A program made the translations under genes and the position numbers. Under the pieces are notes generated by a model. The model saw only the letters and a list, made by a program, of their open reading frames with translations, did no database searches and was not told the DNA's origin. 64,000 nt of DNA, from contig NZ_AP025523.1 of assembly GCF_027923555.1 (NCBI RefSeq), positions 1,054,001 through 1,118,000 on the forward strand, given 5' to 3'. Below, piece by piece: positions 54,421 through 63,344 of this stretch. This stretch comes from Vulcanimicrobium alpinum. GTDB taxonomy: Bacteria; Vulcanimicrobiota; Vulcanimicrobiia; Vulcanimicrobiales; Vulcanimicrobiaceae. Position 1 is the stretch's first letter, and each line of letters begins with the position of its first letter.

Positions 54421-55032
54421 AGGCGAAGCGTGAAGATCCAAACGCTTGCGAACCACATGCGTGCGTGATTGTGCAGGTAGTTGTCGGAGGTGAGTTCGCG
54501 GACCCACGCATCGAACGGCTCGATCCCGGTCGCGCCAGCGATCGCGCGCTCGTAATCGGCGCGGCGCGCATCGTCGCCGTTCATCTCCGCGCGCTGCTGA
54601 TCGAGCTGACGAAGGTAGCGCGTCCACGCCGCCGGATGCGTTTCGAGCCAGCCTTTCCAATACGTTCGCCAAAACACTTCGTCGACGAATTTCGCGGCGC
54701 CGGTCGTGCCGTGACGTTCAAGCACGGCCGCGAGCACCTCGGCTTCCGTTACGACGCGGTGACGCACGTAGGGCGAGAGCTGCGAGACGGCCTCGTGTCG
54801 TCCCGGACCGCGGTCGTAATTGCGCTGCGCGGCGTACGTGCGCCCGGCCCGCGGAACGAACGCGAGGAGCCGCTCGAGCGCGGCGTCGCGCGATGCGGCA
54901 AAGCGCACCTCGCGAGAAGAGAAGAGGGAGGACATCCCGCGATGAGACGGCGGCACGGCGCGGCCGGTTCCGCAGCGCCCCGCGCGACGATACCGGAAAG
55001 GAGCGCTCGGCCGGGGACCGTACGACGAACGC

Positions 55033-56622
55033 ATGGCGACGACGTACGACGCGATCATCATCGGCGGCGGACACAACGGCTTGGTCACCGCGTGTTACCT
55101 CGCGCGCGCGAAGTGGAAAGTGCTGCTGCTCGAACGGCGTTATCTCGTCGGCGGCGCGTGCGTCACCGAAGAGCGGACGTTCCCCGGCTTCAAAGTCTCG
55201 ACCGCCGCCTACGTCAACAGTCTCTTCCGGCCGGAGATCATTCGCGATCTGCGCCTGAAGGACTACGGCTTCGAAGTCGTCGAGCGGAACCCGTCGTCGT
55301 TCTCACCGTTCCCGGACGGCCGGTACCTGATGCTCGGCCCCGACGAAGCGATGAACGAACGGGAGATCGCGAAGTTCAGCGCACGCGATGCGGCGGCGTA
55401 CCCGCAGTACGTCGCGATGCTGGAACGCGTCGCGACCGTGATCGAACCGACGCTGGTGCAGACGCCGCCGAACCCCGTCCGGCCCGGGATGGGCGATCTC
55501 ATCGGACTCGGTCAGCTCGGCCTAAAGTTGAAGAAGCTCGACGGCGCGATGGGCGAGGCGATCGAGATCCTCACCGGCGCGGCGCGCCCGATCCTCGACC
55601 GCTGGTTCGAAAGCGAAGAACTCAAGGCGACGCTCGCGACCGATGCGATCATCGGTGCGTTCGCCGCGCCGTCGGTGCCCGGAACCGCGTACGTGCTCTT
55701 CCATCACGTGATGGGCGAGACGAACGGCGCGCGCGGCGTGTGGAGCTACGTGCGCGGCGGGATGGGCGGCCTCTCGCAGGCGCTCGAAAAAGCGGCGCGC
55801 GATCTGGGCGTCCAGATTCGCACCGAAGCTGAGGTCACGAAGATTCTCGTCGAGGACAACGCTGCGACCGGCGTGGTCCTCGCCAACGGCGATGAGTACC
55901 GTGCGCGCAATGTCGCGAGCGGTGTCGATTGCCGGCTGACCTTCGAGCGCTTTCTCGAGCCGTCGCAGCTGCCCGAGGACTTCCTCGCCGAGATCAAGCG
56001 CATCGATTACGGGAGCGCGTCGGCGAAGATCAACGTCGCGCTCGACGCGCTGCCGAATTTTACCGCGTGTCCCGGAAGCGAGGCCGGCCCGCAGCACCGC
56101 GGCACGATCCACCTCTGCCCGGATCAGGATTTCATCGAACGCGGCTACGACGACGCGAAGTACGGCCGCTGGTCGCGCGAGCCGATCGTCGAGTGCACGA
56201 TCCCGTCGTCGGTCGACGCGACGGTCGCGCCGCCGGGCAAGCATCTGATGTCGATGTTCTGCCAGTACGCGCCGTATCACCTCAAGGACGGCAGCTGGGA
56301 CGACGCGGCGAAGAATGCCTTCGCCGACGCGTGCTTCGCGCAGGTGGAACGCTATGCGCCCGGGTTCACGTCGTCTATGATCGATCGACAGGTGCTCAGC
56401 CCGCTCGACATCGAGTCGACGTTCAATCTCACCGGCGGGAACATTTTTCAGGGTGCGATGGGGCTCAACAAGCTGTTCATGTTCCGTCCCGCACCGGGCT
56501 GGGCCGATTACAAGACGCCGGTGCGGCGGCTGTTTTTGTGCGGTGCCGCGGCGCACCCCGGCGGCGGCGTGATGGGTGCGGCGGGATGGAACGCTGCTCG
56601 GGTGATGCTGAAGGGCCGATAG
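55033..56622 (+). CDS. FAD-dependent oxidoreductase of the PYROXD2/phytoene-desaturase-like family
   Basis: 529 residues, full length. The FAD motif IIIGGGHNGLVTACYLARAKWKVLLLERR is at the N-terminus, followed by VGGACVTEE. The C-terminal flavin-contact segment reads RRLFLCGAAAHPGGGVMGAAGWNAAR, typical of CrtI-like and PYROXD2 proteins. GHNGL and GGG(V/M)MGA point to PYROXD2 rather than carotenoid desaturase, and no crt genes are nearby. Substrate unknown. It is divergent from the split photolyase-like gene with a 97-base gap. Confidence 0.85.
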   Translation: MATTYDAIIIGGGHNGLVTACYLARAKWKVLLLERRYLVGGACVTEERTFPGFKVSTAAYVNSLFRPEIIRDLRLKDYGFEVVERNPSSFSPFPDGRYLMLGPDEAMNEREIAKFSARDAAAYPQYVAMLERVATVIEPTLVQTPPNPVRPGMGDLIGLGQLGLKLKKLDGAMGEAIEILTGAARPILDRWFESEELKATLATDAIIGAFAAPSVPGTAYVLFHHVMGETNGARGVWSYVRGGMGGLSQALEKAARDLGVQIRTEAEVTKILVEDNAATGVVLANGDEYRARNVASGVDCRLTFERFLEPSQLPEDFLAEIKRIDYGSASAKINVALDALPNFTACPGSEAGPQHRGTIHLCPDQDFIERGYDDAKYGRWSREPIVECTIPSSVDATVAPPGKHLMSMFCQYAPYHLKDGSWDDAAKNAFADACFAQVERYAPGFTSSMIDRQVLSPLDIESTFNLTGGNIFQGAMGLNKLFMFRPAPGWADYKTPVRRLFLCGAAAHPGGGVMGAAGWNAARVMLKGR

Positions 56623-56630
56623 CGGCGGCG

Positions 56631-56651
56631 CTTCGACAGGCTCAGCGTGAT
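56631..56651. repeat. Possible REP-like element, single copy in this window
   Basis: CTTCGACAGGCTCAGCGTGA resembles the CTTCGACAAGCTCAG-type extragenic repeat seen in many bacterial genomes. Only one copy lies in this window; it sits between two convergent genes and overlaps the final codons of the DUF2231 gene. Confidence 0.3.
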
Positions 56652-57088
56652 GGGGCGGGTTCTTCGGTGATGCCGACTTTGTGGCGGTTCGTCAGCTCGC
56701 TGCCGAGGAAGGCGCTGACGAACAGCAGCGCCGATCCCGCGATCGAGACGGCGATCCCGGCGAGCGAGGCGTGATCCTGCGCGCGCAACGCCCACGCGAT
56801 CGGGTAGAGGACGATCGTGCCGAGGCTCCACTTGAGGTGACCGTCGGCGAGTGATTGTGCTTTGCGCGTCATCGGCGCGGTGCGGTAGTCGATGTAGCCG
56901 GCGATCGCCGCCGCGAATCCGGCGACGCTGCCCATTGCGATCAGCACGACGCTCATCCGGAACCAGAACGGATCGTGGGTGAACGCACCGATCCCGTCGG
57001 TGATCAGGGCGCCGGTCCAGAAGGCGACCGGAAACGGAATCAGCATGAAGTGGTACGGGTGTCCCCGATAGTGGGCGATGCCTTGCAC
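56642..57088 (-). CDS. DUF2231-family membrane protein
   Basis: 148 residues from GTG 57088, chosen because QGIAHYRGHPYHFMLIPFPVAFW is the family start (GHPxHxMLxPFP); the ATG at 57139 would add an unconserved Arg-rich stretch. Four membrane helices follow. FAAAIAGYIDYR is the conserved helix-2 end of DUF2231. Function unknown; relatives often co-occur with heme or redox genes. It converges on the flavoprotein gene and is divergent from the permease gene. Confidence 0.8.
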   Translation of the reverse strand: MQGIAHYRGHPYHFMLIPFPVAFWTGALITDGIGAFTHDPFWFRMSVVLIAMGSVAGFAAAIAGYIDYRTAPMTRKAQSLADGHLKWSLGTIVLYPIAWALRAQDHASLAGIAVSIAGSALLFVSAFLGSELTNRHKVGITEEPAPSR

Positions 57089-57147
57089 GATGCGAGGTTC
57101 GACGCCGCGACGGCAGGGCCGTTCGCCTGCGCGTCGCAAGGACGCGG

Positions 57148-58490
57148 ATGCTCGATCGCTATTTCGGGATCAGCGCCGCCGGTTCGTCGATCCCGCGCGA
57201 GCTGCGGGCCGGGCTCACGACGTTCCTCACGATGTCGTACGTGCTGTTCGTGAACCCCCAGGTGCTGGGAACCGCCATCCGGATCGACGGCGGTTTCGAG
57301 AAGCTGCTGATCGTCACGGCCCTCGCGGCCGCCGCAGGGAGCCTGCTGATGGGCGTCGTCGCGCGCTATCCGTTCGCGCAGGCGCCCGGGATGGGACTTA
57401 ACGCGTACTTCGCGTTCTCGGTGGTGATCGGGCAGAAGATCGCCTGGGAGACAGCGCTCGGCGCGGTCTTCATCTCCGGTGCGCTCTTCGTCGTGCTCTC
57501 GCTCGCGGGCGTGCGGCAAGCGATCGTGCGTGCGATCCCGAACGATCTCAAGTTCGCGATCGCGGCCGGGATCGGCGTGTTCCTGGCATTCCTCGGGATG
57601 AAAAATGCCGGTGTCGTGATCGCCAATCCGGCGACGTTCGTCACGCTCGGCGCCTTCGGTCCGCCGGTGCTGGTCGCGGTCTTCGGCCTGCTCGTTACCG
57701 TGGTGCTGCTGGTGCGGCGTATCACGGGTGCGATCGTGTACGGGATCGCCGGCGCGACGATCGCGGCGATCGTCACGCGGGCGGCCGTCTATCCGGACGC
57801 TGCGGGGCATCTCGTCGCGTTCGGCGGCTTCGCGCACGGCGTCGTCGCGCCGCCGTCGTGGCCGAGCGGTCTGATCGGCGCGCTCGATCTGCGCGGTGCA
57901 ATCGGTCTGGGGATCGTCTCGGTCGTGTTCACGTTCTTCGTGGTCGATTTCTTCGATGCGACCGGAACGCTCGTCGGGCTGGCGGAGAAAGCCGGGTTTC
58001 TCACCCCTGAAGGGGACCTGCCGCGCGCCCGCCGGACCTTCGCCTGCGACGGTCTCGCCGCGATGATCGGCGCGGTGCTCGGCACGAGCACGACGACGAC
58101 CTACGCGAGAGCGCGAGCGGGATCGAAGAAGGCGGCCGCACCGGCTTGACGGCCGTTGTGGTCGCGGCGCTCTTCGGGTGCGCGATCTTTGCGTGGCCGC
58201 TGGCGACGATCGTGCCGGCCGCCGCCACCGCGCCCGCGCTCATTGTCGTGGGTGCCCTGATGTTCGACGGGGTGCGCCGAATCCGCTGGGACGACTACGC
58301 CGTCGCGGTTCCGGCGTTTCTGACGATCGTCGCGATGCCGCTGACGTTCTCGATCGCGAACGGCGTCAGCTTCGGGATGATCTCGTACGCTGCGATCGCA
58401 CTGTGCAGCGGACGCGCGCGCGACGTCGCCGTGCCGCTCTACGTGGTGGCGGCGCTGCTGATCGCGCGCTACGTGTGGCTGGCGGGCTGA
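57148..58490 (+). pseudogene. AzgA/NCS2-type purine permease with one frameshift
   Basis: Codons from ATG 57148 give a typical start (FGISAAGSSIPRELRAGLTTFLTMSYVLFVNP), APGMGLNAYFAFSVV and the transport segment FFVVDFFDATGTLVGLAEKAG. After GTSTTTTY near 58104 the frame runs into a stop at 58149. The missing part continues in the next frame (ESASGIEEGGRTGLTAVVVAALF ... ATAPALIVVGALMF) to 58490. Adding one base near 58104-58107 yields a 447-residue permease of normal length. So either the gene is newly inactivated or a base was lost in sequencing. It would import adenine, guanine or hypoxanthine. Confidence 0.82.
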
Positions 58491-59842
58491 GCGGCGCCGA
58501 TCGTGACCGTCATCCCCCGCTCCGCCGGCTCGGCTTGAAAATGCAGCCGCGATGCGACGACGCCGCAGAACGTCTGCACGACGTCGGGGTCGCCGTGGAC
58601 CGCGTAGACACGCGGTGACGACGACAGGGTGCCGAGCCAGCGGAGCAGTTCGGCCTGGTCTGCGTGTGCGCTGTATCCGGCGAGGTTGACGATCGCGGCC
58701 TGCACCCGCAGCATGTCGCCGAAGATGCGAACCTGCCGGCATCCGTGCACGAGCAGGTTGCCGAGCGTCCCCGGACTCTGATAGCCGCAGACCAGGATCG
58801 TCGCGCGCGGGTCGCCGAGATGATTGTGCAGGTGGTGCAGGATGCGCCCTCCGGTCGCCATCCCGCTCGATGCGATGACGATGGCGGGCCCCTGCAGCGC
58901 GTTGAGCTGCTTCGATTCGTCGGTCGTCACGTACACCTGGAGGTTGCGGCAACCGAACGGCCCCGGCGACTGCGGGATCGGTTTGTGCGCGTCCGGGAAC
59001 TGCGCGAAGAGCGCGTCCACTTTGATCGCCATCGGGCTGTCGAGGTGCACCGGTACCGCAGCGATCGCGGGATTCGTCCCTTGCAGGACGCCGATCGACA
59101 GCAGGATGTCTTGCGTTCGCTCGACGGCGAACGCCGGGATCACGATCGTGCCGCCGCGCGCGATGCCTGCCGCGAGCGCGCTCTCGAACTCGCCCAGCGG
59201 GTCGGCCGGGTGAACGCGGTCGCCGTATGTCGCTTCCATCACGACGACGTCGGCCGTGTCGAGCGGCGCCGGGTCGTCGAGCAGCGGCCGTCCGTAGCGG
59301 CCGAGATCGCCGGAGAAGATCACGCGCGCCCCCTCGACGTGCGCGTCGACGAACGCGGAGCCCAGGATGTGCCCGGCGTTGCGGTACCGCATGGTGACGC
59401 CGCACACGTCGAACTCCGTCTCCAGCGGAACGGTGCGCAGTTGGCGCAGGACTTGGGCGACGTCGTCCTCGTCGTAGAGCGGCGGCAGCGCGCCGGCTTC
59501 GCGGTGATAGCCGCGGTCGTGCAGATGCGTCTGCAGATGCGCGGCGTCCTCGAGGACGATCTCGATGAGCCCCGCCGTCGGCGGCGTGCAGAAGATCGAA
59601 CCGCGATATCCGTCGCGCACGAGTTTGGGAAGATATCCGACGTGATCGAGGTGGCCGTGGGTGATTGCGACGGCATCGACGTCGCGCGGTGCGATCGGAA
59701 GCGGCGCGCTGTTGAGCGCGGTGACGTCGGCGGTCCCCTGAAACAGCCCGCAATCGACGAACACGTGCTTGCCGTGCGTCGTCAGGAGATGCTTGCTCCC
59801 GGTGACGACGCCCGCCGCACCGACGAAGGTGAGATCAGCCAC
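58469..59842 (-). CDS. Beta-CASP metallo-beta-lactamase-fold hydrolase (RNA-processing type)
   Basis: 457 residues from GTG 59842, eight bases inside the upstream gene. The HxHxDH zinc motif is ITHGHLDHVG, then GHILGSAFVD, SGDLGRYGRPLL and MEATYGDR. The beta-CASP insert (VIPAFAVERTQDIL, then IVIASSGMATGGRILHHL and a final GYSAHADQ) is complete. This is the CPSF/RNase J-like group, which includes bacterial ribonucleases of unclear target. It follows the LOG-like gene and converges on the permease gene with a 22-base overlap. Confidence 0.92.
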   Translation of the reverse strand: MADLTFVGAAGVVTGSKHLLTTHGKHVFVDCGLFQGTADVTALNSAPLPIAPRDVDAVAITHGHLDHVGYLPKLVRDGYRGSIFCTPPTAGLIEIVLEDAAHLQTHLHDRGYHREAGALPPLYDEDDVAQVLRQLRTVPLETEFDVCGVTMRYRNAGHILGSAFVDAHVEGARVIFSGDLGRYGRPLLDDPAPLDTADVVVMEATYGDRVHPADPLGEFESALAAGIARGGTIVIPAFAVERTQDILLSIGVLQGTNPAIAAVPVHLDSPMAIKVDALFAQFPDAHKPIPQSPGPFGCRNLQVYVTTDESKQLNALQGPAIVIASSGMATGGRILHHLHNHLGDPRATILVCGYQSPGTLGNLLVHGCRQVRIFGDMLRVQAAIVNLAGYSAHADQAELLRWLGTLSSSPRVYAVHGDPDVVQTFCGVVASRLHFQAEPAERGMTVTIGAAQPASHT

Positions 59843-60431
59843 GCACGCCGTCCGTTCGGTGCTTGCCGTCGCTGAACGCCATCGCGGAGGGCCGGTCTCC
59901 GCGCTGAAAGCGCTCCAGGCAGGCGTCGACGAGGCGTTCCGGGTCATCGTCCTCGAGGATCACGGCGCCCGTCTCTTTGTGAACGAGCGATGCGATGTGC
60001 TCGAACTGATCCGAGATCCCGCCGGAGTGGCGCAGTACGCCGATCAGCTTCCCTTCGTCATACGCGATCGCGAACTCGCCCAGCGTCCCGCTGCGGCCGC
60101 CGAGGAACAGCACGAAGTCGGAGCTGTGGATGTTGTGCACCTCGCGTCCCATCAGCCCCGATCCGGTGAAGACGATCGCCGAATACGGCTCGAGCGGCGA
60201 TTCGAAGACCCGTACGTGCTCTTCGCGCGAGTGCGCGGGCGAGACGCCGAGGCTCGCGCCGCCGGCGTCGTGCGCGCCCAGCACCGCCGCGTGCGGCAGC
60301 CCGGGACACGCGCCCGTCACGATGATGCAGTCGCACTCGGCGATGCGCGTGCCGATGCGCCGCGCCAGCGCGAGCTCGTCGTCGGTGATGAGGCCGCCTG
60401 CCGAGCCCATCACGCCGATCTGCGTCTTCAT
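59835..60431 (-). CDS. SLOG/LOG-like protein (TIGR00725 type)
   Basis: 198 residues. The N-terminus QIGVMGSAGGLITDDELALARRIG and the phosphate-binding segment FLGGRSGTLGEFAIAYDEGKLIGVL (variant of PGGxGTxxE) place it with TIGR00725-type LOG-like nucleotide-binding proteins. True LOG enzymes release cytokinin bases from nucleotides, but this subgroup is untested. It lies between hom and the metallo-hydrolase gene, overlapping the latter by eight bases. Confidence 0.8.
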   Translation of the reverse strand: MKTQIGVMGSAGGLITDDELALARRIGTRIAECDCIIVTGACPGLPHAAVLGAHDAGGASLGVSPAHSREEHVRVFESPLEPYSAIVFTGSGLMGREVHNIHSSDFVLFLGGRSGTLGEFAIAYDEGKLIGVLRHSGGISDQFEHIASLVHKETGAVILEDDDPERLVDACLERFQRGDRPSAMAFSDGKHRTDGVRG

Positions 60432-60471
60432 TGCCGCACCGGCCCGATCGCATCCGGCGCGCCCGCGCTCA

Positions 60472-61791
60472 TCAGCCGAGGTCCTCGCGGCGGATGCGCG
60501 AGTAGCCGGGGCGGACCGCCGGGAGCGCGACGATGCGCTCCATCGCCGCGTCGAAGCTGCGTTCGCGAGTGGGATGCGTGAGGATCACGATGTCGGTCTC
60601 GCCGCGATCGTCGCCCGGGCCCTGCTGGAGCATCGCATCGATCGAGATGCCCGCGTCGGCGAGCGTCCGAGCCAGATCGGCGAGAACGCCGACGTCGTCG
60701 CGAACGCGCACGCGCAGGTAGTACGACGTCTCGACCTCGGCCATCGGCAGGATGCCGACGTCGCTGAGCGCGTCGGGCTGGAAGGCGAGATACGGGACGC
60801 GTTCCTGCGGTTCCGCGCGCATGAGGCGCGTCACGTCGATCACGTCGGCGAGAACGGCGGATGCGGTGGGTTCCGAGCCTGCACCCGCGCCGTAGTAGAG
60901 GGTGACGCCGGCGGCGTCCGCTTTCACCAGGATTGCGTTCATCGCGCCGTCGACGCTGGCAATCAGGCGCGAGGCGGGGATCAGCGTGGGGTGAACGCGC
61001 AGTTCGATCCCGCGCGCCGTGCGCCGCGCGATGCCCAGCAGCTTGATGCGATAGCCGAGCTTTTCCGCATACGTCATGTCGCGGTCGGTGAGCGCGGTGA
61101 TCCCTTCGACGTAGGCTTTGTCGAACTGCACCGGGATCCCGAAGCCGATCGCGGAGAGCAGGGTGAGCTTGTGCGCCGCGTCGATCCCCTCGACGTCGAA
61201 GGTCGGGTCGGCTTCGGCGTAGCCGAGCACCTGCGCTTCGCTCAGTGCGTCCGCGAACGGCAGCCCCTTCGCGCGCATCTCCGAGAGGATGAAGTTGCTG
61301 GTGCCGTTGACGATCCCGGCGATCCACTCGATGCGGTTCGCGGCCAGGCCCTCGCGCAGAACCTTGATCGTGGGGATGCAGCCCGAGACGGCGCCTTCGA
61401 ATGCGATCATCGCGCCGCGGGCGCTCGCGGCCGCGAAGATCTCGCCGCCGTGCAGCGCGAGGAGCGCTTTGTTGGCGGTCACGATGTGCTTGCCGTGCGC
61501 GATCGCGGCGAGGATCGCGTCTTTCGCGACGCCGGTGCCGCCGATCACCTCGACGACGATGTCGATCGCCGGATCGGCGACGGCGGCGACCGCGTCGGTC
61601 ACCACCGGGATCGCGTCGCCGACGACGGCGCGCGCCTTGGCGACGTCGCGTGCGGCGACCCATGCGATCTCGATACGGCGTCCCGCACGCCGCGCGATCT
61701 CCTCGCGATTCCGTTCCAGGACGCGGAACGTGCCGCTGCCGACGGTTCCGATACCGAGGAGCCCGATCTTCACCGCTTCCATCGCCGTCAC
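60472..61791 (-). CDS. hom: Homoserine dehydrogenase
   Basis: 439 residues. NAD(P)-binding motif KIGLLGIGTVGSGTFRVLER at the start, TANKALLALHGGEIF, then the catalytic domain signature GIVNGTSNFILSEM and the substrate-binding EAQVLGYAEADPTFDVEGIDAAHKL. A C-terminal ACT domain (LRVRVRDDVGVLADLARTLADAGISIDAM) gives probable threonine feedback. It makes homoserine for threonine and methionine. It is ten bases after coxG, which is an unusual neighbour. Confidence 0.95.
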   Translation of the reverse strand: MTAMEAVKIGLLGIGTVGSGTFRVLERNREEIARRAGRRIEIAWVAARDVAKARAVVGDAIPVVTDAVAAVADPAIDIVVEVIGGTGVAKDAILAAIAHGKHIVTANKALLALHGGEIFAAASARGAMIAFEGAVSGCIPTIKVLREGLAANRIEWIAGIVNGTSNFILSEMRAKGLPFADALSEAQVLGYAEADPTFDVEGIDAAHKLTLLSAIGFGIPVQFDKAYVEGITALTDRDMTYAEKLGYRIKLLGIARRTARGIELRVHPTLIPASRLIASVDGAMNAILVKADAAGVTLYYGAGAGSEPTASAVLADVIDVTRLMRAEPQERVPYLAFQPDALSDVGILPMAEVETSYYLRVRVRDDVGVLADLARTLADAGISIDAMLQQGPGDDRGETDIVILTHPTRERSFDAAMERIVALPAVRPGYSRIRREDLG

Positions 61792-61801
61792 GTTCCCCCG
61801 T

Positions 61802-62245
61802 TCAGGTAAGGAGCTTCGTCAGGTTGGCGGCAAATTCGGCGATGGTTTTCTTGGCGACGGATTCGATGAGGCGGCCGCCGACGGAGGCGATGATGCCGCT
61901 GATCTGCGCGTCGGCGTTCAAGTCGACGCGCGTGCAGTCGCCCTCGGCGAACGCTTGCGAAGTGACCTTCGCGCGCACGCCGCCGCGTCCGCGCGTTTCG
62001 TCGCCCTGCACGCCGAACGCTGCGACGTGCTCGGCGTCGTCCATCCGCTCGACGCGGATCGTCGCTTTGTAGGAAACGGAGACCGGCCCCACCTTCACCG
62101 CGACCTTCGCGCGGTACGTCGCGGGGTCGACCACCTCGGTGATCTCCGCGTTCGGAATGCACGTCGCCACCTTCGGGATGTCCTGGAGCAGCGTCCACAC
62201 CCGTTCGATCGGCGCGTCGACGGTGAACGAGTCGGCGATGATCAC
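61802..62245 (-). CDS. coxG: CoxG-family SRPBCC protein
   Basis: 147 residues from a GTG overlapping the stop of the XdhC-type gene. SFTVDAPIERVWTLLQDIPKVATCIPNAEITE is the CoxG signature, with SRPBCC fold strands after it (YKATIRVERMD, then DLNADAQISGIIASVGGRLIESVAKKTIAEFAANL). CoxG proteins help assemble or anchor carbon monoxide dehydrogenase. The cluster runs right to left. Confidence 0.9.
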   Translation of the reverse strand: MIIADSFTVDAPIERVWTLLQDIPKVATCIPNAEITEVVDPATYRAKVAVKVGPVSVSYKATIRVERMDDAEHVAAFGVQGDETRGRGGVRAKVTSQAFAEGDCTRVDLNADAQISGIIASVGGRLIESVAKKTIAEFAANLTKLLT

Positions 62246-63033
62246 GAGGCGACCGTCGTGCGCGCGTTGTGCACCGGGAGCGTTCCGTCGGCGAGCCGGC
62301 CGCCGCGGCGGCCTTCGCGCAGCGCGATGATTTCGGCGGCGATCGAGATGGCGGTCTCCTCGGGGGTGCGCGCGCCGATGTCGAGGCCGATCGGGGCGCT
62401 GATACGGGCGAGGTCGGCGTCGCCGGTCCCGGCGCGGCGCAGTTCGTCGATCCGGGCGGCGTGGGTGCGGCGGCTCCCCATCGCACCGATGTAACCGGCG
62501 TCGGTGCGCAGCGCGACTTGGAGCAGCGGGATGTCGAACTTCACGTCGTGGGTGAGCACGATCAGCGCGGTGCGGGGGTCGACCTTCGCGTTCGCGAGCC
62601 ACTCGTCGGGCCAGGCGACGACGACGTCGTCGGCGTCGGGGATGCGCGCCTTGGTTGCGAAGATCGGACGCGCGTCGACGACGGTGACGGCGTAGCCGAG
62701 GTACTTGCCGACGCGGGCGACGGCGCGCGAGAAATCGATCGCGCCGAAGACGTACATCGCCGGCTTCGGCGCGTAGGCGGCGATGAACAGCCGCACCTCG
62801 ACGCCGACCGGCTCGCCGTCTTCACCGAACGTGCGCAGCGCGGTTTTGCCGACCGCCAGCAGCGCGCGCGCCTCGCCCGCGGCCGCGACATTGAGCCCTT
62901 CGCTTCCGAGGTCGCCGGCGATCTCGTCCTCGAAGACCAGCAGTTTCGCGCCGGCGTGCGCGCCGTCGAGCCGCGTCACCAGCGCGACCGGCACGTCGCC
63001 GTGCAGCGCCGCCCGCAATCTTTCGAAGATCAC
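62242..63033 (-). CDS. XdhC/CoxI-family molybdenum cofactor maturation protein, C-terminal domain type
   Basis: 263 residues. A first domain carries PVALVTRLDGAHAGAKLLV, and a Rossmann-like domain (PAMYVFGAIDFSRAVARVGKYLGYAVTVVDARPIFAT) with WPDEWL, LTHDVKFDIPLLQVAL and YIGAMGSRRTHA follows. APIGLDIGARTPEETAISIAAEIIA is the conserved XdhC end. XdhC-type proteins add sulfur to, or deliver, the molybdenum cofactor for CO or xanthine dehydrogenases. It overlaps its neighbours on both sides by four bases. Confidence 0.9.
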   Translation of the reverse strand: MIFERLRAALHGDVPVALVTRLDGAHAGAKLLVFEDEIAGDLGSEGLNVAAAGEARALLAVGKTALRTFGEDGEPVGVEVRLFIAAYAPKPAMYVFGAIDFSRAVARVGKYLGYAVTVVDARPIFATKARIPDADDVVVAWPDEWLANAKVDPRTALIVLTHDVKFDIPLLQVALRTDAGYIGAMGSRRTHAARIDELRRAGTGDADLARISAPIGLDIGARTPEETAISIAAEIIALREGRRGGRLADGTLPVHNARTTVAS

Positions 63034-63344
63034 CAGTCGAGCCGCTCCACGAAGACGTGGATCGTCCCGCCGCAGGTGAGCCCCACGGAGATCGCCTCTT
63101 CATCGCTGATCCCGTAGGTCACCAGGCGCGGCCGCCCGGTCGCGATCGCGTCCTGCGCCTCCTCGTACACGGCCGATTCGACGCAGCCGCCGCTCACCGA
63201 GCCCGCGACGTCGCCGCGTTCGTTCACGGCGAGCGCGGCGCCGGGATCGCGCGGCGCCGACTGTTCGACGCCGACGACGGTCGCGACGGCGACCCGCTGT
63301 CCTTCGCTGCGCCAGCGATCGATCGTGTCCACAATGTCGATCAT
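63030..63344 (-). CDS. XdhC/CoxI-family protein, N-terminal domain type
   Basis: 104 residues. TVVGVEQSAPRDPGAALAVNERGDVAGSVSGGCVESAVYEEA and the C-terminal LTCGGTIHVFVE are the standard XdhC N-terminal motifs, including the two conserved Cys. In many species this domain is fused to the Rossmann domain; here the two are separate overlapping genes. It overlaps coxE by four bases. Confidence 0.9.
   Translation of the reverse strand: MIDIVDTIDRWRSEGQRVAVATVVGVEQSAPRDPGAALAVNERGDVAGSVSGGCVESAVYEEAQDAIATGRPRLVTYGISDEEAISVGLTCGGTIHVFVERLDW

Larger units (their letters stand above)
52296..54935 (-). pseudogene. Photolyase/cryptochrome-like FAD-binding protein split by an IS256-family insertion
   Basis: The 5' part (54935-54411) starts MSSLFSSREVRFAAS and contains the FAD-domain helices DRGPGRHEAVSQLSPYVRHR and VFWRTYWKGW, ending WIFTLRLPWE. 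The 3' part (53039-52296) resumes LGADFFLQHLLDGDQ and NTLSWRWVAGL. Removing 53047-54410 and one copy of the direct repeat joins them in frame as a 421-residue protein with no other lesion. In this protein the FAD domain comes first, and the C-terminal ~150 residues (LLLLHDDDLG ... VVVTFAPVGPARDAL ... WPFATRGFFGLRARIP) look like the antenna-type alpha/beta domain that is N-terminal in normal photolyases. Light-driven repair or signalling is probable for the intact form. Confidence 0.85.

Noticed and set aside
56631-56651. REP-like sequence as part of a repeat array
   Set aside because: Only one copy is seen in 64 kb, so an array cannot be claimed; it is listed with low confidence only.
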